Of a DNA stretch of 64,000 nucleotides, positions 34,911 through 43,877 are shown piece by piece (position 1 is the stretch's first letter; the number at the start of each line of letters is the position of its first letter). Source of the DNA: Prochlorococcus sp. AG-363-M17 (GTDB taxonomy: Bacteria > Cyanobacteriota > Cyanobacteriia > PCC-6307 > Cyanobiaceae); assembly GCA_003278365.1 (NCBI GenBank), contig QCFS01000003.1:21587-85586 (forward strand), in the 5' to 3' direction. Below the pieces are notes generated by a model, which had not been told where the DNA came from, did not search any database, and was given only the letters and a program-made list of their open reading frames with translations. The translations under genes and the position numbers were made by a program.

Positions 34911-35111
34911 ATGAATCCCTCCATATCAATTGGTCTAGTTCTATGCATTCTTTGGCTATTAGGCCATGCTGGATTTACATTCTGGTCCGGTGGTTTTCAG
35001 CCAGGAACACTTATAGCCAATATCTTTGTAATTGTCGATTCATTAGTGTCGATAGCTTTGGCATTATATATTTATAATCTAAGAGATAAAAAAAGTTCCG
35101 CAGACAATTAG
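34911..35111 (+). CDS. small two-helix membrane protein
   Basis: 66 residues: helices at about 5-25 (SIGLVLCILWLLGHAGFTFW) and 33-56 (LIANIFVIVDSLVSIALALYIY), with a short basic tail. No family recognised. Standalone gene. Confidence 0.6.
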   Translation: MNPSISIGLVLCILWLLGHAGFTFWSGGFQPGTLIANIFVIVDSLVSIALALYIYNLRDKKSSADN

Positions 35112-35280
35112 GTAAAAAATAATAGGTCTCCTAAAAGTAAATATTCCTATATGAAGCAAAGATCTTATCTAGAAGGCAACATTAGAAATCTCTCTGAAGG
35201 TTAAGAGATCATACTTTGCAAAGGTTTTTCTAAAGACTTCTTGCTAGTAAAGGAATGGTGTTTCTTTTGGAGAAAAGCAA

Positions 35281-35454
35281 ATGTCGAAAAAGCAACTTGT
35301 ACACTTCTTTGAAAAAGCCGTAAATGACAAAGGCCTACAAAGCCAAATAGATGCCTGTGGTCCAAATAATAGCTGTATTGTTGCGGTTGGTAGAAAGTAT
35401 GGTCACAAGTTTTCTCCTGCAACACTAAGTCACTGGCAAAGAGACCACAGGTAA
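35281..35454 (+). CDS. Nif11-type small protein
   Basis: 57 residues: MSKKQLVHFFEKAVNDKGLQSQIDACG, then IVAVGRKYGHKFSPATLSHW. The pattern (F-x-x-K, L-x-x-Q, A-G-x-x-F-S-x-x-x-L) is that of Nif11 domains, which serve as leader peptides in some cyanobacterial ribosomal peptide pathways but also occur alone. No core peptide, Gly-Gly cleavage site or modifying enzyme is nearby, so a free-standing role is likely. An overlapping minus-strand ORF is a shadow. Confidence 0.75.
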   Translation: MSKKQLVHFFEKAVNDKGLQSQIDACGPNNSCIVAVGRKYGHKFSPATLSHWQRDHR

Positions 35455-35935
35455 ACTATAAGTCTAATAGTTCTATCAGTTGAGTTCGGAAAGATCTAAA
35501 ATTCCTTTATCTTGTTAAATGATGCGAAGTGGAAATAAGCAATAGAAAACACATTATCAATCCTAAATAAGCTCACATCTAGCACGATGTAGTGATTTAA
35601 ACCATCGGCATAAAATTTTAATGGATTAAAGCTCTGCCTCTGGAGTAATGTATTCAAGTTGATAACCATACTTTAAAGGAGACTAGAAGCCTAAAAGATA
35701 ATATGGTCTCAAATGGAACTTGATACCTAGTTCTTTCATCAGTGGCATGTAAAAAGAGTATTGGATTCTTAATTCCAAAGTATTTAATGAAAGAACTCTA
35801 ATTAGTTTTAACGCTTCCGGAAGCAATGAAAAGAAAGAAGCTGCTAAGAATGCTTGAACGCTAGCTCGAAAATTTTATTCCAATCCAATTCAACCTTGAC
35901 AAGCACGCATAATAGGTACGTTAGAGGTTAGTGAA
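35455..35935. other. 481-bp gap, nothing recognised
   Basis: No coding frame above about 30 codons with protein-like content, and no tRNA or clear hairpin, although cttccggaag near 35813 is a short perfect palindrome. Confidence 0.5.
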
Positions 35936-36097
35936 ATGGTATCCATCAACTTAGACAACAAACAGCTTAAAGCACCTCAAGTCAAGCAAGCCATGAGATC
36001 AATTGTCAAAATGCTCATTCGTGATGCAAAATGTATGGTTCATAAACACCCCTCCAGCACAGAGCTCTATCTTTGGAGCAGAAGCTATAAGAGTTAA
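35936..36097 (+). CDS. 53-residue basic hypothetical protein
   Basis: MVSINLDNKQLKAPQVKQAM and so on, containing KMLIRDAKCMVHKHPSSTEL and a basic end (WSRSYKS). Soluble, helical. Preceded by gaggttagtga, a weak ribosome site. Family unknown. Confidence 0.4.
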   Translation: MVSINLDNKQLKAPQVKQAMRSIVKMLIRDAKCMVHKHPSSTELYLWSRSYKS

Positions 36098-36195
36098 TAC
36101 TTAGAATTGTATATAGAGCAATTGATTGATTGATTGATTAAATATTAATAAGTCAAGTAAATATATCTCTAGGCACTATATTTTGGATAGGAATA

Positions 36196-36402
36196 TCATT
36201 TGTTGTTTAAGGCCTCAGAAGACAAAGAGATAGCACCAGCAAAAATAATTAGGCCTGAGATCCCAAACACTGCTAGTTCTGCAGTATCTCCTTGTTGGTA
36301 AGAGCCCGACTTGATCAACCCTATATTTAAAAAGTATGCTAAAGCAATCCATCCAAGAATCCAACTTAATATATAACCAGAGATCAGAAGAAATCTTTTC
36401 AT
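36196..36402 (-). CDS. two-helix membrane protein, KSGxY family
   Basis: 68 residues with helices at about 5-28 and 43-63 joined by the loop LIKSGSYQQGD. The loop and helix positions match the gene at 42984-43211 (LLKSGLYLPGS), so they are paralogs. Function unknown. Confidence 0.6.
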   Translation of the reverse strand: MKRFLLISGYILSWILGWIALAYFLNIGLIKSGSYQQGDTAELAVFGISGLIIFAGAISLSSEALNNK

Positions 36403-36640
36403 CTTAGTAGATATTTCAAGGGAGGATACGAATGAACTAAGATCCCATCTTTAATATCATCCTCAAAAAAACGACTTTGTATTAAGGTAGTAAATATTTT
36501 TAAAAATTAGACCTTAGTATCGTGCGAAATAATTGTAATAATACCTATTTCTTTCAATCTGATTTACACCGGCCCTTCAAGTTGCTTCAATCACTAAGAA
36601 ATTGTACTTACGAGTACAGTCTGGTAGGCAAATTGTTTAA

Positions 36641-38068
36641 TTGCAAGAATTTCAGCTATTCATAGTCATGGTTTCTGCAATAGTTAGTACTCCAATAAAC
36701 CATTTAATAGCAATAGCACTAGATAAAGCTATCCAATTTATACAAGTGCCCCTTGGCAAGAGCATCTTCTTAGCTCTTATTTTACTAGCACTTTTAGCTT
36801 TACTACTAAGTCTAGGTCGTCGATTAGAGCTTGCGGTTCGTCTTGAGAGGCTTGGAATACCTACAGCACTAATTGCAGGATTAGTGGGCCTTACCCTAGG
36901 GCCATATGGTCCCCTCCCAATACTCCCTCAAAGCGTTGCTGACATTTGGGTCCAATTACCAACTCCTCTTCTAACCCTCGTATTTGCAACATTGTTATTA
37001 GGTCGTCCACTTCCAAATGGTCCAGGCTTATTAAAACCTGTTCTTTCTCAATCACTACTTGGATTCCTTATTGGCTTTGGTCAATATGTTGTTGGAGGAA
37101 TGGTTGTCATCTTTTTCTTAATTCCTTTTTACGGTGTAGATCCATTGATGGGATGCCTTATTGAGGTTGGATTTGAAGGAGGGCATGGAGCAGCAGCTGT
37201 CATGGGTAAAAGCTTTGATGAACTTGGTTTTTCGGGAGGACAAGATCTGGGCTTAGCAATGGCAACTGTTGGTTTATTGGCCTCAACAGTTTTAGGGAGT
37301 GGACTAATAGTCATTGCAAGATTCAAAGGATGGGTTGCCTCCGAATTCTCAGATGAAGAAGTTAATAATAAAGAGAACAAATCAACAGCTCTTTCAGAGA
37401 GAATAAAACAACTGATCTTGAATCTATCCTTTCCAGGAATTGCCATACTTATTGGGCTTGCATTATTAAATACTTTAAAGTTTCTCTCATCATATTTTGG
37501 GGACACCTACCAGCAAGTTATTAATGCCTTTCCAGTATTTCCATTGGCTCTACTAGGATCATTGCTAGTTAGGCTATTCCTTGAAAGGTTTAATAAGATT
37601 GCTCAGGTATCAGAAATATTGCAACGTGAAGTTGGAACAATATCGACAGATTTACTTATAACCACAGCAATAGCGAGCTTGGATTTACCATTGTTGCGAG
37701 AGAACTGGATACCAATAACAGCACTATCTGTAGCTGGTTTAACATGGAATTTAATTGTCATGCTTTTACTTGGTAAAGTTATTCTTAAAAATGAATGGTT
37801 TGAAAGGTCGATCACTGAATTTGGGAATGCAACAGGAGTGGCCGCAAGTGGTTTGCTACTACTCAGACTGGCAGATCCAAGAAACTCAACTATCGCTCTC
37901 CCAGTATTTTCAATAAAGCAGCTACTTCTTCAGCCTTTATTGTCAGGAGGCTTAATTACTGTGCTAGCTCCAATAGCCATTAAACATTTTGGTTTAATTA
38001 GCTGGACTGAGATTACAGGCATCATTACAATTATATTTATTATTTTCTCAATATATTCTCAGAAATAG
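36641..38068 (+). CDS. gltS: sodium/glutamate symporter, GltS (ESS) family
   Basis: 475 residues, ten or more helices in two inverted halves. Family blocks GIPTALIAGLVGL and VGFEGGHGAAAVMG, and the second-half pair with SEILQREVGTISTDLLITTAIASL and TEFGNATGVAASGLLLLRL. The start shown is TTG; an ATG nine codons later (36668) is an equally reasonable start. The substrate is likely a dicarboxylic amino acid, moved with sodium. Single-gene unit. Confidence 0.85.
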   Translation: MQEFQLFIVMVSAIVSTPINHLIAIALDKAIQFIQVPLGKSIFLALILLALLALLLSLGRRLELAVRLERLGIPTALIAGLVGLTLGPYGPLPILPQSVADIWVQLPTPLLTLVFATLLLGRPLPNGPGLLKPVLSQSLLGFLIGFGQYVVGGMVVIFFLIPFYGVDPLMGCLIEVGFEGGHGAAAVMGKSFDELGFSGGQDLGLAMATVGLLASTVLGSGLIVIARFKGWVASEFSDEEVNNKENKSTALSERIKQLILNLSFPGIAILIGLALLNTLKFLSSYFGDTYQQVINAFPVFPLALLGSLLVRLFLERFNKIAQVSEILQREVGTISTDLLITTAIASLDLPLLRENWIPITALSVAGLTWNLIVMLLLGKVILKNEWFERSITEFGNATGVAASGLLLLRLADPRNSTIALPVFSIKQLLLQPLLSGGLITVLAPIAIKHFGLISWTEITGIITIIFIIFSIYSQK

Positions 38069-38193
38069 CATATTAATTCAACACAAATTCCGACAAGAGG
38101 AAACCTACAGACTAATTCCACCTAAAGATAAGCTAAAGTTAAGCTTAATCAGACAAATTTATGCTCTGATCGAATACGAATCCCTATTCTTTA

Positions 38194-38448
38194 ATGAATT
38201 ACAGTCGCCATAGAGATGTCCCAAAACAGGAATCAAGAGAAAAATGGTTTAAAAGCCATTTACTCGACAGAGAGGTTGAACTTAAGGAACTCTATGAGAT
38301 GCCACAAGAAGAACTAGATATGTTAATGGCTGAAACTGCAGAACTGAGAAGTGATCCAGAGAACAGACAAAGAAATATTGGAAAATATTGTACTGCAGGC
38401 TACTTTCTCGAACTTGCAAGAATCATTGACAAAAGAAGAGCTGAATAA
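38194..38448 (+). CDS. hypothetical acidic helical protein
   Basis: 84 residues, no membrane helix: DREVELKELYEMPQEELDMLMAETAEL followed by a basic end. Coiled-coil-like charge pattern. Its stop lies 5 bp from the end of the convergent GST-DUF952 gene. Family unknown. Confidence 0.55.
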   Translation: MNYSRHRDVPKQESREKWFKSHLLDREVELKELYEMPQEELDMLMAETAELRSDPENRQRNIGKYCTAGYFLELARIIDKRRAE

Positions 38449-38453
38449 AGTAT

Positions 38454-39449
38454 TCATGGAAAAGTTTCTACTCTTATGATCGCAGAAGCTGGAATAGGTC
38501 CATAAACATGTGGATAGCTAAGTCCATCATCAGCAAGGTCTAATCTCACTACTGCATTTAACAGCTTCACATCAATAACAAGCAATATTATGGTACCTAA
38601 ATCTCTATAGTATTTGTGGTAGACATCATTCAACTGACTTGAATAGGCAAGATGAATATAACCAATAGCATCAATGTGCATACCACGAGTTGAGATCTTA
38701 TAAGTAGATTCGTTTTTGTATATTTCCCAATCAGATGGTAAAGCCAAGTGATAAAGGGTCTCTTCTTTAACATTAGAGGAAGAATTATTTGGGAAGTTAT
38801 TTTCTCCAGAACATGAAGGGAAGGACTTCTGTTTTTTCATTAAGATATCAAAAAGAGGATTTTCGCAGAACGATTCCAGCCATTTTCGTGTTTCGAGAAG
38901 TCTATTATCATTATTAAGCCTTTTTAAATCACTATTCCAAAACTGACGCACGAAAGGCCATATAGCCCAGTCTGCGAGACTTTCCGCACCACCTACAAGC
39001 CATCTTCTTTTTTTATTTGTTCCTTTAAGTCTTTGTTCTAACTCCAAGAGAAAATTTACAGCTGCTTCTCTGTGAAACTCAATGTTTTCATCAGGATAGC
39101 GTGATGAATACTTATACCGATCTATATGTCTTTTAAAGTATTCATCATTCTGACGAACAAGTAATTCAACCTGATCTCTCTCTCTTTTATTATTGTTTCT
39201 TAAAATATTCTGATGATCAAATCTTTCTAATGACCACTTAATTATATCAATGCTTTCATCAATAACTAAGCCTTCCTCGGTCAGGAGAACTGGAACAGTT
39301 CCTTTAGGTGAAAGTTCTAAGAGCTCTTTAGGCTTACTTTTTAAATCTACCTCTCTCAAATTAACAACCATGCCAGTTCTAAGAATTGACCATCTTGCTC
39401 TCATGGCATATGGACATCTTCTAAAACTATATAAAATATTTTTCTCCAT
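38454..39449 (-). CDS. glutathione S-transferase fused to DUF952
   Basis: 331 residues from the ATG at 39449 (MEKNILYSFRRCPYAMRARW); an ATG 18 bp upstream is possible. Residues 1-80 form a thioredoxin-fold GST domain with CPYA near residue 12 and the GSH-site ESIDIIKW; residues about 85-195 are the helical GST domain. The C-terminal part (about 230-331, LYHLALPSDWEIYK ... GYIHLAYSSQLNDV) is a DUF952 domain. The fusion is unusual to me; both parts keep their family signatures. Confidence 0.8.
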   Translation of the reverse strand: MEKNILYSFRRCPYAMRARWSILRTGMVVNLREVDLKSKPKELLELSPKGTVPVLLTEEGLVIDESIDIIKWSLERFDHQNILRNNNKRERDQVELLVRQNDEYFKRHIDRYKYSSRYPDENIEFHREAAVNFLLELEQRLKGTNKKRRWLVGGAESLADWAIWPFVRQFWNSDLKRLNNDNRLLETRKWLESFCENPLFDILMKKQKSFPSCSGENNFPNNSSSNVKEETLYHLALPSDWEIYKNESTYKISTRGMHIDAIGYIHLAYSSQLNDVYHKYYRDLGTIILLVIDVKLLNAVVRLDLADDGLSYPHVYGPIPASAIIRVETFP

Positions 39450-39506
39450 AAGCTCAATAAAAGTCAATAGCTTATCGACTGTAGTTGCTATTAAGACAAG
39501 TATTAA

Positions 39507-40064
39507 TCATCTCCCTAGAAATTGATTTAATGATTCTAATGTGAACGCAATCGAAACAAACGAAAGTGCCAAGACGAATCCCTTCATTCGATTAGACCAT
39601 GTAGAGAAGAAGGGGACATCCTGTGCATCGTAGCCACCAAAACTACCAGTAAGGAAAAGTAACCACATAGGCAAAGATGCCAAAGCAAACCCTATAGCTG
39701 TATCTCTTGCCAAGCCTGCCTTTGAGAAGAGTGCCAAACCAAATCCACCTATGCCCAAAATAAATGCCCCTTTAAGTCCAGTAGCGACTTCTTCGTCTAG
39801 AGGGGTAGGGGTAGTTTTATCAATATTCATCTGCTGGATACACTCCTGAACCTGATCTTTATCAAGCCGAAAGTATTCAGTCTCTGGGATCCTAAAAGCC
39901 TTATATTTACCTAATAGTCTAGCTTCGATACCGAAGGGGTCGTCAGTCTGAACTGTTTCGAGAATTTCATCAGGTCTGAGTTTCTTTATGACCTTCTGCA
40001 TGTCTGCTGCATGTCCAATTTTATACAGGTCACCATTACGTAATAGATAAACGACCCTTGCCAT
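39507..40064 (-). CDS. GIY-YIG-like domain fused to membrane helices
   Basis: 185 residues from the ATG at 40064. N-terminal ARVVYLLRNGDLYKIGHAAD matches the VY...YKIG core of the T5orf172/MUG113 branch of GIY-YIG nucleases, continuing through ARLLGKYKAFRIPETEYFRL to about residue 78. Residues about 95-185 hold three hydrophobic helices. A nuclease-like domain tethered to the membrane is rare; the usual catalytic Arg and Glu (EARLLGKYK, ETEYF) appear present, but activity is unproven. Confidence 0.65.
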   Translation of the reverse strand: MARVVYLLRNGDLYKIGHAADMQKVIKKLRPDEILETVQTDDPFGIEARLLGKYKAFRIPETEYFRLDKDQVQECIQQMNIDKTTPTPLDEEVATGLKGAFILGIGGFGLALFSKAGLARDTAIGFALASLPMWLLFLTGSFGGYDAQDVPFFSTWSNRMKGFVLALSFVSIAFTLESLNQFLGR

Positions 40065-40266
40065 GATCAACTCTTGAGATAATTCAGTCTTGTATATTCC
40101 CTTTATAACTTGCTTTTGATCTTTTAGGAGAAAAGTATCATCATGCTCGATAAATTTAAAAATATGAGCTTATTAGTTAATTCATGATGAAATCTCATCA
40201 GTGAGGGTTGTGAGATGTCTAAACAATTCTAAAACGCTATTTGTAAAAAGTGAAAAGCCATTAAAA

Positions 40267-40297
40267 AGCCCCACCAAATCATGGTAGGGCTTAGAAA
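40267..40297 (-). terminator. rho-independent terminator of pcb
   Basis: On the minus strand AAGCCCTACC pairs with GGTGGGGCTT (one mismatch) and is followed by TTTTTA, about 60 bp after the pcb stop. A second perfect hairpin, ATAACACT/AGTGTTAT (40301-40320), lies just before it without a T run. Confidence 0.75.
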
Positions 40298-40356
40298 CTT
40301 ATAACACTTGTCAGTGTTATTGAGTTAATTAGGAATTTGAGAAGCTAAATAATTCC

Positions 40357-41409
40357 TCAATCCTTAAGAGTGGCTGGTTTACCTAGAGGGCCGTATGCCT
40401 GATCTAACGTGCGTTTGAAATCGAAGCCCATTGCACGCAAGGCATGGAAAAGGTGCCCTTGGATGTAAAAGAATCCAAGATAGTAGTGAATGTTTGTCAA
40501 CCATGCACGTGAGGTGTGAGCACCATCAGGAAGTTGGACAGTATCAATCCAGTAAGGAGAGATGCCGAATTTCAATGCTAATGGCTCGCCAAACCACTCC
40601 ACTGGATAAACAGTTGTGTTTGTTGAACACCAGAAGGCTGCAACAATTGCCATCCAACCGATACCTGCTAGAGACCAAGAAAGAACTGCTTCTGCTGAAA
40701 GCAAACCAGATCCCTTGAATTTGGTGTATTCACCAATTTGCTTGGTAGCAATGTGGAACGCTCCACCACCTATTTCGAAGAAAGCTAAGAAGGCATGGCC
40801 ACCCATTACATCTTCAAGGCTGTCAATAGCTAGGAAGTCAAATTGATGATTCCAGATTTGAGTTAGATCAAGGTTGTAGTTGACCTGACGAACAGCACCT
40901 AAAGCAGGATCGTAAATCCCATGGATTCTTGCCCATTCAACAAACCAGATACAGGCAACACCCATGAAGATGAGGTGGTGACCAAGAATGAAGGTTTGAT
41001 TGTCAGGGTTGTCCCACTCAAGCTTGAATTTTTTAGCTTGAAGTATTTCTGAATCCTGGATGTCACCTGGGAACAGAAGTGAGTGCATAAGTCCACCAGC
41101 TCCATAGACCATGGATAAAACCAAGTGAACGATGCCAATATTTGCAACACCTGCCCCGGTCCATGCACCTGCACCATCAAACCCAAGGCCGATAGATGCC
41201 AGATGAGGAAGGACGATTAAGGGCTGATGCCCCATAGGCAGCGTGGGGTCAAAGCGAGCAAGTTCAAAAAGGGTAAAAGCACCGGCCCAAAAGGCAATTA
41301 AGCCTGTATGCGCAGCGTGCGCAGCAATAAATTTGCCTGAGCGGTTGGTGACCCCTGCGTTACCAGCCCACCACCCATAGGTGACGTCTGGGTTGCCATA
41401 GGTTTGCAT
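40357..41409 (-). CDS. pcb: chlorophyll a/b light-harvesting antenna protein Pcb
   Basis: Intrinsic membrane antenna that replaces phycobilisomes in Prochlorococcus; binds divinyl chlorophyll a and b and feeds photosystem II or I. 350 residues with six helices, related to CP43 and IsiA but without the large lumenal loop. Start MQTYGNPDVTYGWWAGNAGV is the family N-terminus; His residues in helices (AAHAAHTGLIAFWAGAF, LIFMGVACIWFVEWARI, HALRAMGF) are chlorophyll ligands. Which paralog cannot be told. It has its own terminator and a long upstream region, so it is probably monocistronic and strongly expressed. Confidence 0.96.
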   Translation of the reverse strand: MQTYGNPDVTYGWWAGNAGVTNRSGKFIAAHAAHTGLIAFWAGAFTLFELARFDPTLPMGHQPLIVLPHLASIGLGFDGAGAWTGAGVANIGIVHLVLSMVYGAGGLMHSLLFPGDIQDSEILQAKKFKLEWDNPDNQTFILGHHLIFMGVACIWFVEWARIHGIYDPALGAVRQVNYNLDLTQIWNHQFDFLAIDSLEDVMGGHAFLAFFEIGGGAFHIATKQIGEYTKFKGSGLLSAEAVLSWSLAGIGWMAIVAAFWCSTNTTVYPVEWFGEPLALKFGISPYWIDTVQLPDGAHTSRAWLTNIHYYLGFFYIQGHLFHALRAMGFDFKRTLDQAYGPLGKPATLKD

Positions 41410-41584
41410 TAATAGAGATCGCGAACTGCAATGCCGTACGAGGATACTCTTAAGTAACTACTACTTGCAGAGGCACTGTCACAAGACTTTGACAATGCAT
41501 CAAACTTGAACAAAATGCCTAGCAACCCAAATAAAGGTTATAAAAGGGAAAGTTGCCTTTATTTCCAATCTAAAAAAGGAAAAA

Positions 41585-42124
41585 TTATTGATTTGTGTTC
41601 AAACCACTACTCAACAGTTCTTCATCTAGAAAATAAGTACTGATCTTCTCGCTGCCAAGAACAAAGCCACCTGAGACAAGTTTTTGTTGATTTTCAAGCA
41701 GATATCTCTCTAAGTCTCCTGGCAGAGATTTAAAAACTGCCATGACCTCGGTTGTTTTTTGATTGCTTTGTAAGCGCAGAATAAGAGTTAGGCCAGCTGA
41801 TTCTTGATCTTTAATTTCATTATCAAAGAACTTTACCCAATCGGAAAAGCTTTTATTAATTTCGAATTTAACAACATTAATAATTGGGTCTGGGATGACA
41901 GCCTTATCTTCCTTATTTCGAGACTTATTAATCAAGGACCACACAAATGAAGCCAAAAGAGCGAAACCAATTGTCCAAATCAAGATGGTTATTAGAGATG
42001 CAATATCTTGGTTGAGAAGACTTGGAGGGAATAGAGATAACCTGATTAAGATTGGTCCACCGATTCCCCAAATCAACAAGCATATTGCTAGGAAAGAAAA
42101 GAAAAATGTGTTTTTATTGTTCAT
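41585..42124 (-). CDS. membrane-anchored DUF3764 protein
   Basis: 179 residues: two N-terminal helices (about 5-30 and 43-66) then a soluble domain with INKSFSDWVKFFDNEIKDQESAGLT and GFVLGSEKISTYF. The soluble domain matches the DUF3764 type found in marine cyanobacteria, and aligns with the gene at 47471-47962. Function unknown. Confidence 0.7.
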   Translation of the reverse strand: MNNKNTFFFSFLAICLLIWGIGGPILIRLSLFPPSLLNQDIASLITILIWTIGFALLASFVWSLINKSRNKEDKAVIPDPIINVVKFEINKSFSDWVKFFDNEIKDQESAGLTLILRLQSNQKTTEVMAVFKSLPGDLERYLLENQQKLVSGGFVLGSEKISTYFLDEELLSSGLNTNQ

Positions 42125-42405
42125 GGCAAGTAATCCTGAGAAAAGGTTAGGAGGAGTGCTAAACCGATAAGGCTGTTTAGAAGCCTGTAAGTCTATCTTT
42201 TTTTAAAAATACTCTAAATAAGAATCCAATAGAGAATATTAGCTAAATGTTCTGATTATCTTAAATTTCTTCATTTGGAGGCTATTGATACTAGCTTTTA
42301 ATGAATATTTGCAAAGGTAAACCTAATAATTTTATATTCCTATGGTAAAAATTTATCTAATTAACACTTGATTCTTCAAGCAAATACAGGAGAAGTTAGT
42401 GCTTT

Positions 42406-42615
42406 TTAATTAGAGCCTTGAGCATTTTGAAGGTATGCCGTAGCTTCGTCTATATCATTACAAAATTTACAGGAGCCCAAATAACAACCTAAAAATCTCT
42501 CGAACGAACTTTTACCACCACTTAAAGGATATTTATGGATGGTCCCGCCTTGAGGTGTGGAGTGAACAAGGGTTGGCCTAGCGTTCATGCTGGTTAATTT
42601 GATTTCTCTAAACAT
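42406..42615 (-). CDS. small protein with CxxC
   Basis: 69 residues, soluble: SGGKSSFERFLGCYLGSCKFCNDIDEA, with three cysteines including CKFC. Family not recognised. The frame is the only open one in this gap. Confidence 0.45.
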   Translation of the reverse strand: MFREIKLTSMNARPTLVHSTPQGGTIHKYPLSGGKSSFERFLGCYLGSCKFCNDIDEATAYLQNAQGSN

Positions 42616-42789
42616 GCTGTATCAGGTCGTTGAACGCCATAGGTGGAATTACTACAAATTCTTGGATTAAACGTGAAGAAAGAACCATGATGCTTTCTCA
42701 GGGCACTCTCTGGACTAACTTCGTTTAAGTAAGAAGCCTATTCCAAAATGCTTAAGCTCTGGGAAACACTATTACCCTTGGTAAAGGAT

Positions 42790-42891
42790 ATGAGAATTAG
42801 ATTTTTGCTGGCAATGGGGGCAAATCTGCTAATTCTCTATTTCCTTACCACATATTGGAAAAGATTAATTCCTGATTTGCCTTTGAATTAA
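42790..42891 (+). CDS. 33-residue single-helix peptide
   Basis: MRIRFLLAMGANLLILYFLTT then a basic, proline-containing end. A hydrophobic peptide with a positive N-terminus. Support is limited to composition. Confidence 0.35.
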   Translation: MRIRFLLAMGANLLILYFLTTYWKRLIPDLPLN

Positions 42892-42983
42892 TTAGAGTAA
42901 AATAGAAGGCAAGAGTCTAAGTAGAAACGAAGATTAAATAATAAATAGACTAGTTTATAAATTCTCAAAAACTATCATTATCC

Positions 42984-43211
42984 CTAATTTATAGAATCAG
43001 AAAGGATCAGACTTCGAACCCTTGAGAAGATTATGGATCCAACAATAACAGAGATAATTGCAGTCAAGAAGAAAGTAAGCAATTGCCCTAGAGAGCCAGG
43101 CAAGTACAACCCTGATTTCAATAAAGGAAAGTCAATTAAAGATCCCAAGGAACCCCAAATTATAACCCATGATGATACATAGGCGATTCCAAACCAGTCT
43201 TTTTTAGTCAT
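42984..43211 (-). CDS. two-helix membrane protein, KSGxY family
   Basis: 75 residues with helices at about 6-28 and 43-66 and the loop PLLKSGLYLPGS, paralogous to the gene at 36196-36402. Function unknown. Confidence 0.6.
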   Translation of the reverse strand: MTKKDWFGIAYVSSWVIIWGSLGSLIDFPLLKSGLYLPGSLGQLLTFFLTAIISVIVGSIIFSRVRSLILSDSIN

Positions 43212-43359
43212 GCTAATAAGTAGTAACTTGATCTGCTAAAGGATAATTGTACATTGTTATACTACCTTTTAGTCAAGCGAATGATCCTGGTAACTCCATA
43301 GAGTAATTGCAAATATATTATCTACTGATATTAGATACAATCAAACATCGTCTCAAAAG

Positions 43360-43494
43360 CTAGGAACCAGGAGCTTCAAAAAACCCATTAAAAGCAAGAA
43401 AAACAACCATAGCAATTATAGGTCCTAAACCAAATATAGTAAGAACAACCTTTGCTCTAATTGGGTTTGTTTCAGAATTTGAGTTTTTTTTCAC
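43360..43494 (-). CDS. 44-residue single-helix membrane protein
   Basis: From a GTG start at 43494 (KKNSNSETNPIRAKVVLTIFG); an in-frame stop lies upstream without any ATG. One helix (VVLTIFGLGPIIAMVVFLAF) and a short end. Family unknown but the frame is coherent. Confidence 0.45.
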   Translation of the reverse strand: MKKNSNSETNPIRAKVVLTIFGLGPIIAMVVFLAFNGFFEAPGS

Positions 43495-43538
43495 TAGAGA
43501 ATTGCCTGAATATTTAGTAGTTTAAATTGCTCATATAT

Positions 43539-43727
43539 TTACTTCTTTCCTTCTTCATCTGCATCGCATGTCAAGTCGCATTCCGTAAGTTCAGGGTTTG
43601 TGAGTTGATCTAAGACTCTCGCCATGTCTACAGCCGAGAGTTCTCCATTGCTCCCCCACTTAAGGGTTGTCTTTCTTTGGGAAGCAGGTTTTACAGTGGG
43701 TTCATTAGTTTCCTTAGGTACTTCCAC
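43539..43727 (-). CDS. small acidic-tailed protein
   Basis: 62 residues, soluble: TTLKWGSNGELSAVDMARVLDQL then ECDLTCDADEEGKK. The two cysteines and acidic end recur in small picocyanobacterial proteins. Family unknown. Confidence 0.5.
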   Translation of the reverse strand: MEVPKETNEPTVKPASQRKTTLKWGSNGELSAVDMARVLDQLTNPELTECDLTCDADEEGKK

Positions 43728-43877
43728 TTAAGACCTCTCTAGCTAGCTTCTATTATTAAAAGCCTTAAGCCGTAAATTTTTCTGAATTCTTACGGAAAGT
43801 TCACTTTCTCTTCTGAAAGTCTCGCATGAACTTTATATCTACCAAAGTCTAATCACAAGCAATAGCTAGAGAGAGAC

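Noticed and set aside
35201..35425. Minus-strand 74-codon ORF
   Set aside because: Antisense to the Nif11-type gene and without any pattern.
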